Assembly (NCBI GenBank): GCA_964653075.1
Contig: CAZZAX010000269.1
Coordinates: forward strand, 1 to 6,229
Source: NIOZ-UU13 sp964653075
GTDB lineage: Bacteria; Planctomycetota; Phycisphaerae; Sedimentisphaerales; Anaerobacaceae
Direction of reading: 5' to 3'
DNA: 6,229 bases
The notes under the pieces are model-generated. The model did not search any database and was not told the origin of the DNA. It saw only the letters and a program-made list of their open reading frames with translations. This document shows, one piece after another, positions 1 to 5,468 of the stretch; the stretch's first letter is position 1, and every line of letters starts with the position of its first letter. A program made the translations under genes and the position numbers.

Positions 1-1339
1 GTGTCTGCGTGACATCCACGGCGCCTTTAGCCGGATCCGGGCTGCCCACAGCGCCTTCAGTGGTAAAGCTCCAGACATCGCCTTTATATGTCTCGACGGC
101 ATCGAACTCATCGACACGCCAATAGTAAGTCTTAGCCATTTCAAGCGGGCCCGGGCTATAGGTTGCCATTCCCTGGGGCAGACCTCCGGCGGCGTTGCTG
201 ACATCATCAAAGTTATCTCCGAAATACACAGTGTGTAATTTCGCGCCGAAACCCGGTGTCCAGTTGAGGTTGACATTCACTTCGACAGCCTCGGCAGTGT
301 CGGCCGGGTCGGGTGCATAGGCGGTCTTGGGTGGAACCATAAAGCTCCAGATTTCGCCCTTCCACGGGCTGTTCGGCTCGGTGTCGTTGACTTCATCGAT
401 TCGCCAGTAGTAAGTCGTGCCCGGAATAAGACCATCCGGAAAGGCGAATCCGGGGAAGCCGGCAACGAAAAATAGTGCCCCCTGGTTGCCCTGGAAAGTG
501 CTCTCGGCGCCTGCGTCCACATCGTCGAAATTCTCACCCATATAAACATCATGTGAAACTGCAAAGCCACCAGGCTTCCATGAAAGGTTTGCCCATGTAT
601 CAAAATGCATTCCGCCATCAGGGGGAGTGGGACCCCATGCGTAAGGCCATATCTCACCTGCCATAGCGCTCATAATTTCGCCTTCCGAAAGGACGTGGTC
701 GTAAACGCGTATGTCATCCATCAGGCCGTGATAGTAACGCCCGCTGTTGGTCCAGGCGCCGAAGTTCAGGGGACCCAAATAGTCTCCACCGCCTCCGCCC
801 GAGCCTTCGGCTTCCAACACGCCGTTAATGTACATCTGTGAGCCGCCATCCCCTTCGTCAGTGACCGTCACAACAGCATGGTACCATTCGTCTGCTTCTA
901 AAACAGTAGTTGAAGTTACATCCGGCCCGGTGTTAAAATCTGCATTGAGCAGGCTGGTAGTCTGCCGTAAATGGAGGTGCATGTCGCCTCCAGCCCAGGT
1001 TTCGTTGTGCATCACTGCGTAGTAGTCCTGGTCTGCGGCCGTATACGGTATGTCTCGGGGTCTAAGCCACATGGCTAATGACCAGGTTCCTATCACAACC
1101 TGGTCGTCCATATCGATGTAGGTGGATGTGCCGTCAAAGTCCAGCGCAAGGCCTGTCTGTCCGGCAACCCAATTTGCCGTACCACCTATGGTGCCATCGT
1201 GCCCGTTGCCGGAAAGGTCAACAGCAGTCGTGCCGGATCCTTCATCAAGAGGCCAGTGGGCTACCAAATCAGCTAAGGCATTACCTGCTACAGTCAGCAC
1301 CAAAATAAGAGAAACCAAATAAATCAATTTCCTGCACAT
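1..1339 (-). CDS. Secreted LamG-domain protein with Fn3-like repeats (C-terminus beyond window)
   Basis: Translating the minus strand from the ATG at 1339 gives 446 codons with no stop, so the gene runs off the left edge. A perfect AAGGAGG Shine-Dalgarno 6 bases upstream fixes the start. Residues 1-23 form a Sec signal peptide: Arg-Lys, a hydrophobic stretch, then Ala-Leu-Ala, with likely cleavage after residue 23. Residues about 24-225 are a LamG / concanavalin A-like lectin domain. It opens with 'LVAHWPLDEGSGTTAVDLSG' and contains 'LAMWLRP', 'WYHAVVTV' and 'MYINGVLE', and it closes with 'GLMDDIRVYDHVLSEGEI'. Two Fn3-like modules follow (about 231-334 and 336-430). Each has 'VY(M/F)G(E/D)NFDDV' and 'TYYWR(I/V)DE', ends in 'WSF', and the YYW motifs lie about 95 residues apart. 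A third module begins at the edge. LamG domains usually bind carbohydrate or protein ligands, so an exported binding or adhesive role is inferred. No catalytic domain is visible and the anchoring or sorting signal would be outside the window. Confidence 0.9.
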   Translation of the reverse strand, partial: MCRKLIYLVSLILVLTVAGNALADLVAHWPLDEGSGTTAVDLSGNGHDGTIGGTANWVAGQTGLALDFDGTSTYIDMDDQVVIGTWSLAMWLRPRDIPYTAADQDYYAVMHNETWAGGDMHLHLRQTTSLLNADFNTGPDVTSTTVLEADEWYHAVVTVTDEGDGGSQMYINGVLEAEGSGGGGGDYLGPLNFGAWTNSGRYYHGLMDDIRVYDHVLSEGEIMSAMAGEIWPYAWGPTPPDGGMHFDTWANLSWKPGGFAVSHDVYMGENFDDVDAGAESTFQGNQGALFFVAGFPGFAFPDGLIPGTTYYWRIDEVNDTEPNSPWKGEIWSFMVPPKTAYAPDPADTAEAVEVNVNLNWTPGFGAKLHTVYFGDNFDDVSNAAGGLPQGMATYSPGPLEMAKTYYWRVDEFDAVETYKGDVWSFTTEGAVGSPDPAKGAVDVTQT

Positions 1340-1345
1340 AATAAT

Positions 1346-1352
1346 CCTCCTT
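1346..1352 (-). promoter_or_regulatory. Strong Shine-Dalgarno of the LamG gene
   Basis: AAGGAGG on the minus strand lies 6 bases upstream of the ATG at 1339. It is the best ribosome binding site in the window and decides the start, giving a protein that begins with a clean signal peptide. Confidence 0.85.
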
Positions 1353-1366
1353 AAGAATATTAAATA

Positions 1367-1396
1367 TTTATAAATTATGCTTTGGCCACACACCAA
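1367..1396 (-). promoter_or_regulatory. Candidate promoter of the LamG gene
   Basis: On the minus strand a TTGGTG (1391-1396) is separated by 18 bases from TATAAA (1367-1372). The -10 is 5/6 to the sigma-70 consensus and the -35 only 3/6. Transcription would start around 1360, about 20 bases before the ATG, leaving the Shine-Dalgarno in a short leader. A small inverted repeat, TTTGG-N7-CCAAA (1381-1397), overlaps the -35. The surrounding AT-richness makes chance matches likely. Confidence 0.35.
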
Positions 1397-1781
1397 AAAC
1401 ACTCGTAGCTTTCGATAAACAACTACTTAATAAAAAAACAACCGAATCTTGTTAAATCACCCTAAGTACATTTCATCTTTGTTTGCCGATGAGAATTTGT
1501 TAAGACTTGACATTACCTCCTTCCTTCACAAGCTAAATATATGTTGTTAATTTAAATGTAAAGGCCTTATTGTCATGCAAAAGGCAGTTACTTTTTAGCC
1601 CGGAACCTCGCTCACGTAAAAAGATTGTAGAAAAACACCCTGCCTGTAAGCCAGACTCCACAGGTTTATCTATATTATTTATAACAAATCAACTCATTTC
1701 CCGTCAAGGAAAAACTCTCAAGTTATTCATACTTTTTTTAATACAATCAAATCAGCAATCGAAAGTCCACTCGGCAATGAT

Positions 1782-3632
1782 TTAATAAGATAGACACATA
1801 GGCTCACGGTCTCTGCTGTGCCGACGATAAATTGTAACTCCTTTACAGCCAAGCTGATAAGCCAATTTATAGGCCTTATCAACGGAGGCCAATGTTGCTT
1901 TTTCGCTGAAATTTATGGTTTTACTGACTGCTGCATCGCAGTGTTGCTGAAATGCCGACTGCATTCGAATATGCCATTGAGGATTTATATCATAGGCGCT
2001 CTTAAATATCCTGCGTATTGACGGGGGGATTTGGGGTATCTTTTGAATACTTCCGGTTTTGGCGATTTGATTTTCGAGTTTTTTGGTGTAAAAACCGTGA
2101 GATTCAGCTACCTGTTTGAAAATCGGATTAATCTGGAGCAATTTTGAGCCGTTTAATATCTGGCGGACAAATACCGGAGAGTAAGCCGGCTCAATGCCGG
2201 AAGAGCAATCTGCGATTATACTTATCGTACCGGTCGGAGCTATGCAGGTAATGGAGGCATTGCGGACTTTTTCCTTTCTTTTGGTTCGCCAGATGCTGCT
2301 GTTCCAATTTGGAAACGGCCCGCGCAGGTTGGCAAGCTCGCTGCCGGCTTTGCGGGCGTTTTTGTTTATGAAGTCCATAAGCTCCGAGCCGAATTCGATG
2401 CCTTGTTTAGAATCATAAGGAATCCCGAGCAGGAACAAACAGTCTGCAAATCCCATAACGCCCAGACCTATTTTGCGATTTCCCTGTGACAGACGAATGG
2501 TATTCCTGACAGGGTATTCACACGCATCGATAATATTGTCCAGAAATCGGACGGCTAATCTAACGGTTTCAGCCAATGCCTGCCAGTCCATTTCTGTTTT
2601 GCCGTCAGAGACGTTCACGAATTTGGTCAGGTTGATACTGCCTAATGTGCAGGCTTCATAGGGCAGCAGCGGTTGCTCGCCGCAGGGATTTGTTGCTTCT
2701 ATGCGGCCCAGCGAGGGAGTTGGATTGTCTCGGTTGATTCGGTCTATAAAAACTACGCCCGGCTCACCGGTGTTATGTGCGCACCTGACTATCATCTTCC
2801 AGACGTCACTAACGGTATAAAATTGGCCTGCTCGTTTGGAGCCCGGCCTGCCTTTACCGGTTAGTGTATGCAAATCGTTAATTGTGTAGTTTGTAATGTC
2901 AATTCTCCGCGGCAATAAGTACCTCTGCTGGTTGCGGGGATTTGTTACCGTGTGCGGTGTTTTGCCGGATTTGAGCACCTTCTTCATCCAGTCATCTGTG
3001 ATTTTGACGGAAATATTGAAGTTGGTGAAGGCATCCAGATTTTGCTTGGCGTGCAGGAATTTAAGTATGTCCGGATGTTCGACTCCCATCATACCCATAT
3101 TTGCACCACGCCGAAAAGCACCCTGCTGGATTGCGTTGGTAGTCTCGGAAAAGACGCGCCAAAAACTAATCGGTCCCGATGTTGTGCCGCCGCTGGAGGC
3201 AACCCGGTCTCCTGTTGGTCTTAATTTATCGAAGGAAAATCCCGTGCCGCCGCCGGCCTGCTGAATCAGGGCAGTTTGCTTAATCGTCTCGAATATGCCT
3301 TCTATGCTGTCTTCGATCGGCAATACAAAACAGGCGCTTAGCATTCTCCGGCGTTTTGCGTTCATAAGGGCAGGGGAGTTAGGCAGGAATTTTAACGAAG
3401 CCATCAAATCATAGTATTTTCGATGCCATTGTCTGATTTTACTGTCATCTGCACCGTATTTGCTTTCTGCTTCGGCTATCAGTGAAGCCACCCTGCTAAA
3501 AAGCTGGGCCGGTGTCTCGATGCACTTGCCGTTCTGGTTTTTTATTAGATATCTGCTTCGCAGGACGGTCAAAGCATTTTCACTAAGCGCTGGTGCGTTT
3601 CCGGGCGGCGGATGAATATTGAAATCGGCCAT
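1782..3632 (-). CDS. nrdJ: Class II (adenosylcobalamin-dependent) ribonucleotide reductase
   Basis: Reduces ribonucleotides to deoxyribonucleotides in the cytoplasm. The thiyl radical is generated from adenosylcobalamin, so no NrdB-type partner or oxygen is needed. The 616-residue protein matches the NrdJ core. It has 'LSENALTVL' and 'RYL' near the N-terminus with no ATP-cone, 'LPNSPALMNA' at 83-92, and 'QQAGGGTGFSFDKLRP' at 124-139. The catalytic N-P-C-G-E is at 315-319, with Cys317 the expected thiyl radical site. 'ACTLGSINL' at 327-335 and 'APTGTIS' at 465-471 follow. Cys101 and Cys328 fit the active-site redox pair. The core ends at 'GCKGVTIYRRHSRDREPMCL', and the protein stops three residues later. 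The usual C-terminal extension, with a cysteine pair that is re-reduced by thioredoxin, is absent. The start is ATG with AAGGA 5 bases upstream. It lies downstream of two small genes on the same strand. The family call is firm; the B12 class follows from similarity to the NrdJ family and the missing NrdB. Confidence 0.93.
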   Translation of the reverse strand: MADFNIHPPPGNAPALSENALTVLRSRYLIKNQNGKCIETPAQLFSRVASLIAEAESKYGADDSKIRQWHRKYYDLMASLKFLPNSPALMNAKRRRMLSACFVLPIEDSIEGIFETIKQTALIQQAGGGTGFSFDKLRPTGDRVASSGGTTSGPISFWRVFSETTNAIQQGAFRRGANMGMMGVEHPDILKFLHAKQNLDAFTNFNISVKITDDWMKKVLKSGKTPHTVTNPRNQQRYLLPRRIDITNYTINDLHTLTGKGRPGSKRAGQFYTVSDVWKMIVRCAHNTGEPGVVFIDRINRDNPTPSLGRIEATNPCGEQPLLPYEACTLGSINLTKFVNVSDGKTEMDWQALAETVRLAVRFLDNIIDACEYPVRNTIRLSQGNRKIGLGVMGFADCLFLLGIPYDSKQGIEFGSELMDFINKNARKAGSELANLRGPFPNWNSSIWRTKRKEKVRNASITCIAPTGTISIIADCSSGIEPAYSPVFVRQILNGSKLLQINPIFKQVAESHGFYTKKLENQIAKTGSIQKIPQIPPSIRRIFKSAYDINPQWHIRMQSAFQQHCDAAVSKTINFSEKATLASVDKAYKLAYQLGCKGVTIYRRHSRDREPMCLSY

Positions 3633-3708
3633 AAAGATCCTTAACTTTTAATAGTGTACGGCAGTTTTTTTATAGATTCCTGTTGCATGAAGATGATAAG
3701 GCCAGACG

Positions 3709-3915
3709 TTACAAGTTATTTTTTTTAATCCATTTGAATCGGAAAACGTCACGAATCCTTTCTCTAAATCTTACTCCCAAACGCTGTGTGCTTGATTTAA
3801 ACTCCATTCGGCTTAAGTCGTTCGTGGTAGGCTTGGCCGGAGACCTTCCGAATATTGTCAACAAACCGGCCGCAAGGAAGCTGAAAAATGAATTTATCTT
3901 TGTTCGAATACGCAT
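3709..3915 (-). CDS. Small basic protein with N-terminal hydrophobic segment, unknown function
   Basis: A 68-residue product if the ATG at 3915 is used. A TTG two codons upstream (3921) is an alternative start, and neither has a clear Shine-Dalgarno. Residues 7-23 (I-N-S-F-F-S-F-L-A-A-G-L-L-T-I-F-G) are hydrophobic and could be a membrane anchor or uncleaved signal. They are followed by a flexible Pro/Thr stretch and a strongly charged second half with 'MEFKSSTQRLGVRFRERIRD' (37-56) and a basic C-terminus ending 'WIKKNNL'. The ordered pattern of hydrophobic anchor then conserved-looking charged block argues for a real gene. From memory it resembles small uncharacterised planctomycete proteins, but this was not checked. 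It lies 56 bases after the 193-aa gene and 76 bases before nrdJ on the same strand, so cotranscription is possible. No function can be assigned. Confidence 0.6.
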   Translation of the reverse strand: MRIRTKINSFFSFLAAGLLTIFGRSPAKPTTNDLSRMEFKSSTQRLGVRFRERIRDVFRFKWIKKNNL

Positions 3916-3971
3916 ACTCAAGGTTCGAGGTTTTAACAGGATGCGATTTACTATCTACTAAAAAAGTAAAG

Positions 3972-4553
3972 TTATCTTTGTACGGCTAATTTTAAACCGG
4001 CCAAAAGTTTCTGACCGGTCCTGCTAATTGATTCGGATTCGGCGAACAGTTGATATCTGTCCAGAATTTCCGGTTTGTAATCATAATATCTTTGTGCCGC
4101 CTCAATGCCGCCTTCGACAGCGCCGCTGGTTTTGTATTGGCCGTCTAAAAGCCATGAGCTGAGTTCGTCATCGTATTCGGCCGGATATATAAGCGCCACT
4201 ACATATTTATCATCACCGTATTTTGACAAATATACTTTGGCTCGGCAGGGGGGTGAGGCTGCAACAGATAAGTCAACAAGTTTCTTAAAATCCCCTCTGG
4301 ATGATTCGAGAGCGTTCGAGTAGAAAAACATCCCTGCCTCAAGCTGAAAAGTCTGAGCAGGCACGCCTTTTAGTTCGAGTGTGCCGTCGGGATAAGCTCT
4401 GTGTATTTTATAGACTTTGCTGTGTTTATATTTTTCACTTTCGAGAAGCTCAGCTACTTCTTCAGCAGTAAAGCCAACGCCGGCGTGGTCGCCGAAGTCG
4501 AAGATGTACAGGCCGGTGTATTTTTCGCTATTTTGTAACTTTGGCAGTTTCAT
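3972..4553 (-). CDS. Conserved-looking soluble protein of unknown function (193 aa)
   Basis: A 193-residue protein beginning with ATG at 4553. It has no signal peptide or membrane segment, so it is probably cytoplasmic. It is tyrosine-rich and acidic in the middle. Visible blocks are 'YTGLYIFDFGDHAGVGFTAE' (12-31), 'EEVAELLESEKYKHSKVYKI' (31-50, mostly helical), 'AYPDGTLELKGV' (53-64), 'FQLEAGMFFY' (69-78), and a C-terminal part with 'EAAQRYYDYKPEILDRYQLF' (151-170). These patterns look like real protein and recall uncharacterised planctomycete proteins, but I recognise no enzyme motif or named domain. The single Cys103 is not in a metal-binding pattern. A TATAAT box ends only 8 bases before the ATG and there is no Shine-Dalgarno at normal spacing, suggesting a leaderless message. 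The gene heads a same-strand set with the 68-aa gene and nrdJ and is divergent from the RNA-binding protein gene. Confidence 0.8.
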   Translation of the reverse strand: MKLPKLQNSEKYTGLYIFDFGDHAGVGFTAEEVAELLESEKYKHSKVYKIHRAYPDGTLELKGVPAQTFQLEAGMFFYSNALESSRGDFKKLVDLSVAASPPCRAKVYLSKYGDDKYVVALIYPAEYDDELSSWLLDGQYKTSGAVEGGIEAAQRYYDYKPEILDRYQLFAESESISRTGQKLLAGLKLAVQR

Positions 4554-4561
4554 AATTTTGT

Positions 4562-4567
4562 ATTATA
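4562..4567 (-). promoter_or_regulatory. Candidate -10 box for the 193-aa gene (leaderless start)
   Basis: A perfect TATAAT on the minus strand ends 8 bases before the ATG at 4553. Normal initiation 6-8 bases downstream of a -10 would place the transcript start at or next to the start codon. No good -35 is present at 16-18 bases (at best 2/6 matches), so this rests on the -10 alone. Confidence 0.35.
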
Positions 4568-4664
4568 ACCTCGTCTTGAATGAAATGCACGCATTTTCTG
4601 ATTGCTGAGACAGTGTAATAATCGGGGAATATATTTCAAGGTTCAGCTTTTTTATTTTTTTATC

Positions 4665-4693
4665 TTTCCAAAAGTGATGTTTTGCCCTATACT
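4665..4693 (+). promoter_or_regulatory. Candidate sigma-70-type promoter of the RNA-binding protein gene
   Basis: TTTCCA (4665-4670, 4/6) and TATACT (4688-4693, 5/6) are spaced by exactly 17 bases. Directly upstream lies an A/T-only run of T-tracts (about 4648-4663) in the position of an UP element. Transcription would begin near 4700, giving a leader of roughly 175 bases. Better supported than the other promoters here, but still a visual match. Confidence 0.45.
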
Positions 4694-4799
4694 TTGTAAA
4701 TATTCAGCGTCATACCTTTGAAACGCCAGGAATATGAGTTGGAATAGTATTATTTTTTATGAAGTATTTGTTGAGAACAACGATAAAATATATGAATGT

Positions 4800-4832
4800 A
4801 GCAGTGCGGCGACAAATGGTAGCCGGGATGCT
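4800..4832 (+). other. Possible stem-loop in the leader of the RNA-binding protein gene
   Basis: AGCA (4800-4803) pairs with TGCT (4829-4832) and CGGC (4807-4810) with GCCG (4822-4825). A 3x3 internal loop separates the two stems, and the apical loop is 11 bases. It is the only GC-rich patch in an otherwise AT-rich leader and lies about 30 bases upstream of the Shine-Dalgarno. The stems are short, so a structural role is tentative. Confidence 0.25.
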
Positions 4833-4874
4833 GAAATAAACAATTAAGTTTAAGGTTTGAAAGAGGAAAAAGAA

Positions 4875-5246
4875 GTGAATATTTATGTAGGAAATTTGTC
4901 GCACGAGGTAACCGAAGACAGCTTGCGTGAGGCGTTTGAACCTTTTGGCCAGGTTGAATCTGTCAATATTATAAAAGATAGATTTAGCGGTGAATCCAGA
5001 GGTTTTGGTTTTTTGGAGATGCCCTCTAAGCAGGAAGCAGAAAAGGCTATCGAAGAAATGAATGGCAAGGATTTGATGGGTCGCGCTGTAAATGTTAATG
5101 AGGCCCGTCCCAAAACCAACCGTCGTGACAGCAGAGGCGGCCGAGGAGGTTATGGCGGCAGCGGTGGTCGTGGCCGTGGCGGTGGCAGCGGCGGCGGTGG
5201 TCGTGGCCGCGGTGGCAGTGGCGGCGGCGGCGGTCGCAGGTACTAA
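4875..5246 (+). CDS. RRM-domain RNA-binding protein with RGG/Gly-rich tail
   Basis: A 123-residue single-RRM protein like the short Rbp proteins of cyanobacteria and other bacteria, which bind single-stranded RNA and are often cold-induced or act as RNA chaperones. The RRM spans residues 1-78. RNP2 is 'IYVGNL' (3-8) and RNP1 is 'RGFGFLEM' (42-49), with the RNA-stacking aromatics Tyr4, Phe44 and Phe46 present. The domain closes with 'GRAVNVNEARP' (69-79). Residues 83-123 are almost entirely Gly, Arg and Ser with several RGG/GRG boxes, ending in RRY. I chose the GTG at 4875 because family members begin M-N-I-Y-V-G-N and AGAGG (4862-4866) lies 8 bases upstream. A TTG at 4857 in the same frame would add six charged residues and swallow that site. 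The gene is alone on the plus strand, divergent from the 193-aa gene and convergent with tyrS. The long leader suggests post-transcriptional control, possibly autoregulation, which is inference. Confidence 0.92.
   Translation: MNIYVGNLSHEVTEDSLREAFEPFGQVESVNIIKDRFSGESRGFGFLEMPSKQEAEKAIEEMNGKDLMGRAVNVNEARPKTNRRDSRGGRGGYGGSGGRGRGGGSGGGGRGRGGSGGGGGRRY
5162..5209 (+). repeat. 33-base tandem period in the Gly-rich tail coding sequence
   Basis: The 15-mer CGGTGGTCGTGGCCG occurs at 5162-5176 and again at 5195-5209, offset by 33 bases (11 codons). The repeated peptide is approximately G-G-R-G-R-G-G-(G)-S-G-G. The surrounding GGC/GGT runs form a low-complexity tract that can expand or contract by slippage without breaking the frame. 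Confidence 0.7.
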
Positions 5247-5304
5247 CAATCAGGTATTGTCAATAAACTGAATTCACATCGTAGCTCATTAAGTAATAAT
5301 GATA

Positions 5305-5325
5305 CTTTGTTGAAAAGTCACAAAG
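5305..5325. other. Small inverted repeat downstream of the RNA-binding protein gene
   Basis: CTTTGT (5305-5310) and ACAAAG (5320-5325) form a 6-bp stem with a 9-base loop, about 60 bases after the stop of the RRM gene. The following sequence is only moderately T-rich. It could help end the converging transcripts but does not look like a classical terminator. Confidence 0.2.
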
Positions 5326-5359
5326 ACTGTTATTTCTTAAAACGGAACGCAGTGGTTCG

Positions 5360-5389
5360 AAGAATCTCTTTATAGTCGTCCTGATTCTT
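5360..5389. other. Inverted repeat in the convergent gap (possible terminator or RNA 3' end)
   Basis: AAGAATC (5360-5366) is the exact reverse complement of GATTCTT (5383-5389), with a 16-base loop. It lies between the converging RRM and tyrS genes, about 80 bases beyond the tyrS stop. There is no T-run next to it on either strand, so termination by this stem alone is doubtful. Confidence 0.2.
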
Positions 5390-5468
5390 AGATCAAGTAT
5401 CGAAATAATCCGGGCAAAGAGTATATGGATTCCGGGATAGAAATGATTTTGCACAATAAAACGGCCGG

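Larger units (their letters stand above)
1340..1781. other. AT-rich intergenic region between nrdJ and the LamG gene
   Basis: No convincing protein gene lies here. The plus-strand reading from 1570 starts with TTG, lacks a Shine-Dalgarno and looks like no known protein. The left end carries the LamG ribosome binding site and candidate promoter. Other visible items are an 18-codon minus-strand ORF (1457-1513), a weak AT-rich hairpin followed by T residues on the minus strand (1432-1453), and an inverted repeat CCTGT-N12-ACAGG (1643-1664). I see no strong GC-rich terminator for nrdJ, whose transcript could therefore continue into this gap. Confidence 0.6.
4554..4874. other. Divergent regulatory region and long leader of the RNA-binding protein gene
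   Basis: This gap separates the minus-strand 193-aa gene from the plus-strand RRM gene. It holds the TATAAT for the former and, for the latter, a T-tract (4647-4660) just upstream of a sigma-70-like promoter (4665-4693). A leader of about 170 bases follows, containing a possible hairpin (4800-4832) and two overlapping short ORFs (4734-4847 and 4759-4839). No ORF of normal gene length is present. Confidence 0.5.

Noticed and set aside
277..657. 126-codon minus-strand ORF inside the LamG gene
   Set aside because: It is in a different frame from the continuous LamG/Fn3 reading frame that runs from 1339 to the left edge and shows no domain-like sequence.
1507..1530. TTGACA on the plus strand as a -35 box
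   Set aside because: The nearest -10-like TAAATA is 21 bases away, too far, and no plus-strand gene follows.
1570..1785. 71-codon plus-strand ORF in the gap left of nrdJ
   Set aside because: TTG start, no ribosome binding site, biased AT-rich composition and no recognisable pattern. It ends by running into the 3' end of nrdJ.
3683..3961. 92-codon plus-strand ORF opposite the 68-aa gene
   Set aside because: It starts with TTG without a Shine-Dalgarno and has no coherent protein pattern. The opposite strand has a hydrophobic anchor and a structured charged block and fits the direction of its neighbours.
4710..5249. 179-codon minus-strand ORF beginning with a long Ala/Thr run
   Set aside because: It is the antisense shadow of the Gly-rich RRM gene: GGC/GGT repeats read backwards give Ala and Thr codons. 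The plus strand has clear RNP1/RNP2 motifs, so the minus reading is an artefact.
5349..5366. GGTTCGAA resembling a tRNA T-loop
   Set aside because: The flanking bases cannot form a 5-bp T-stem, and no acceptor, D or anticodon arm is visible nearby.
5260..5454. 64-codon minus-strand ORF in the gap between the RRM gene and tyrS
   Set aside because: GTG start with no Shine-Dalgarno directly after tyrS, and no domain or compositional signal. It overlaps the inverted repeats, so it is most likely chance.
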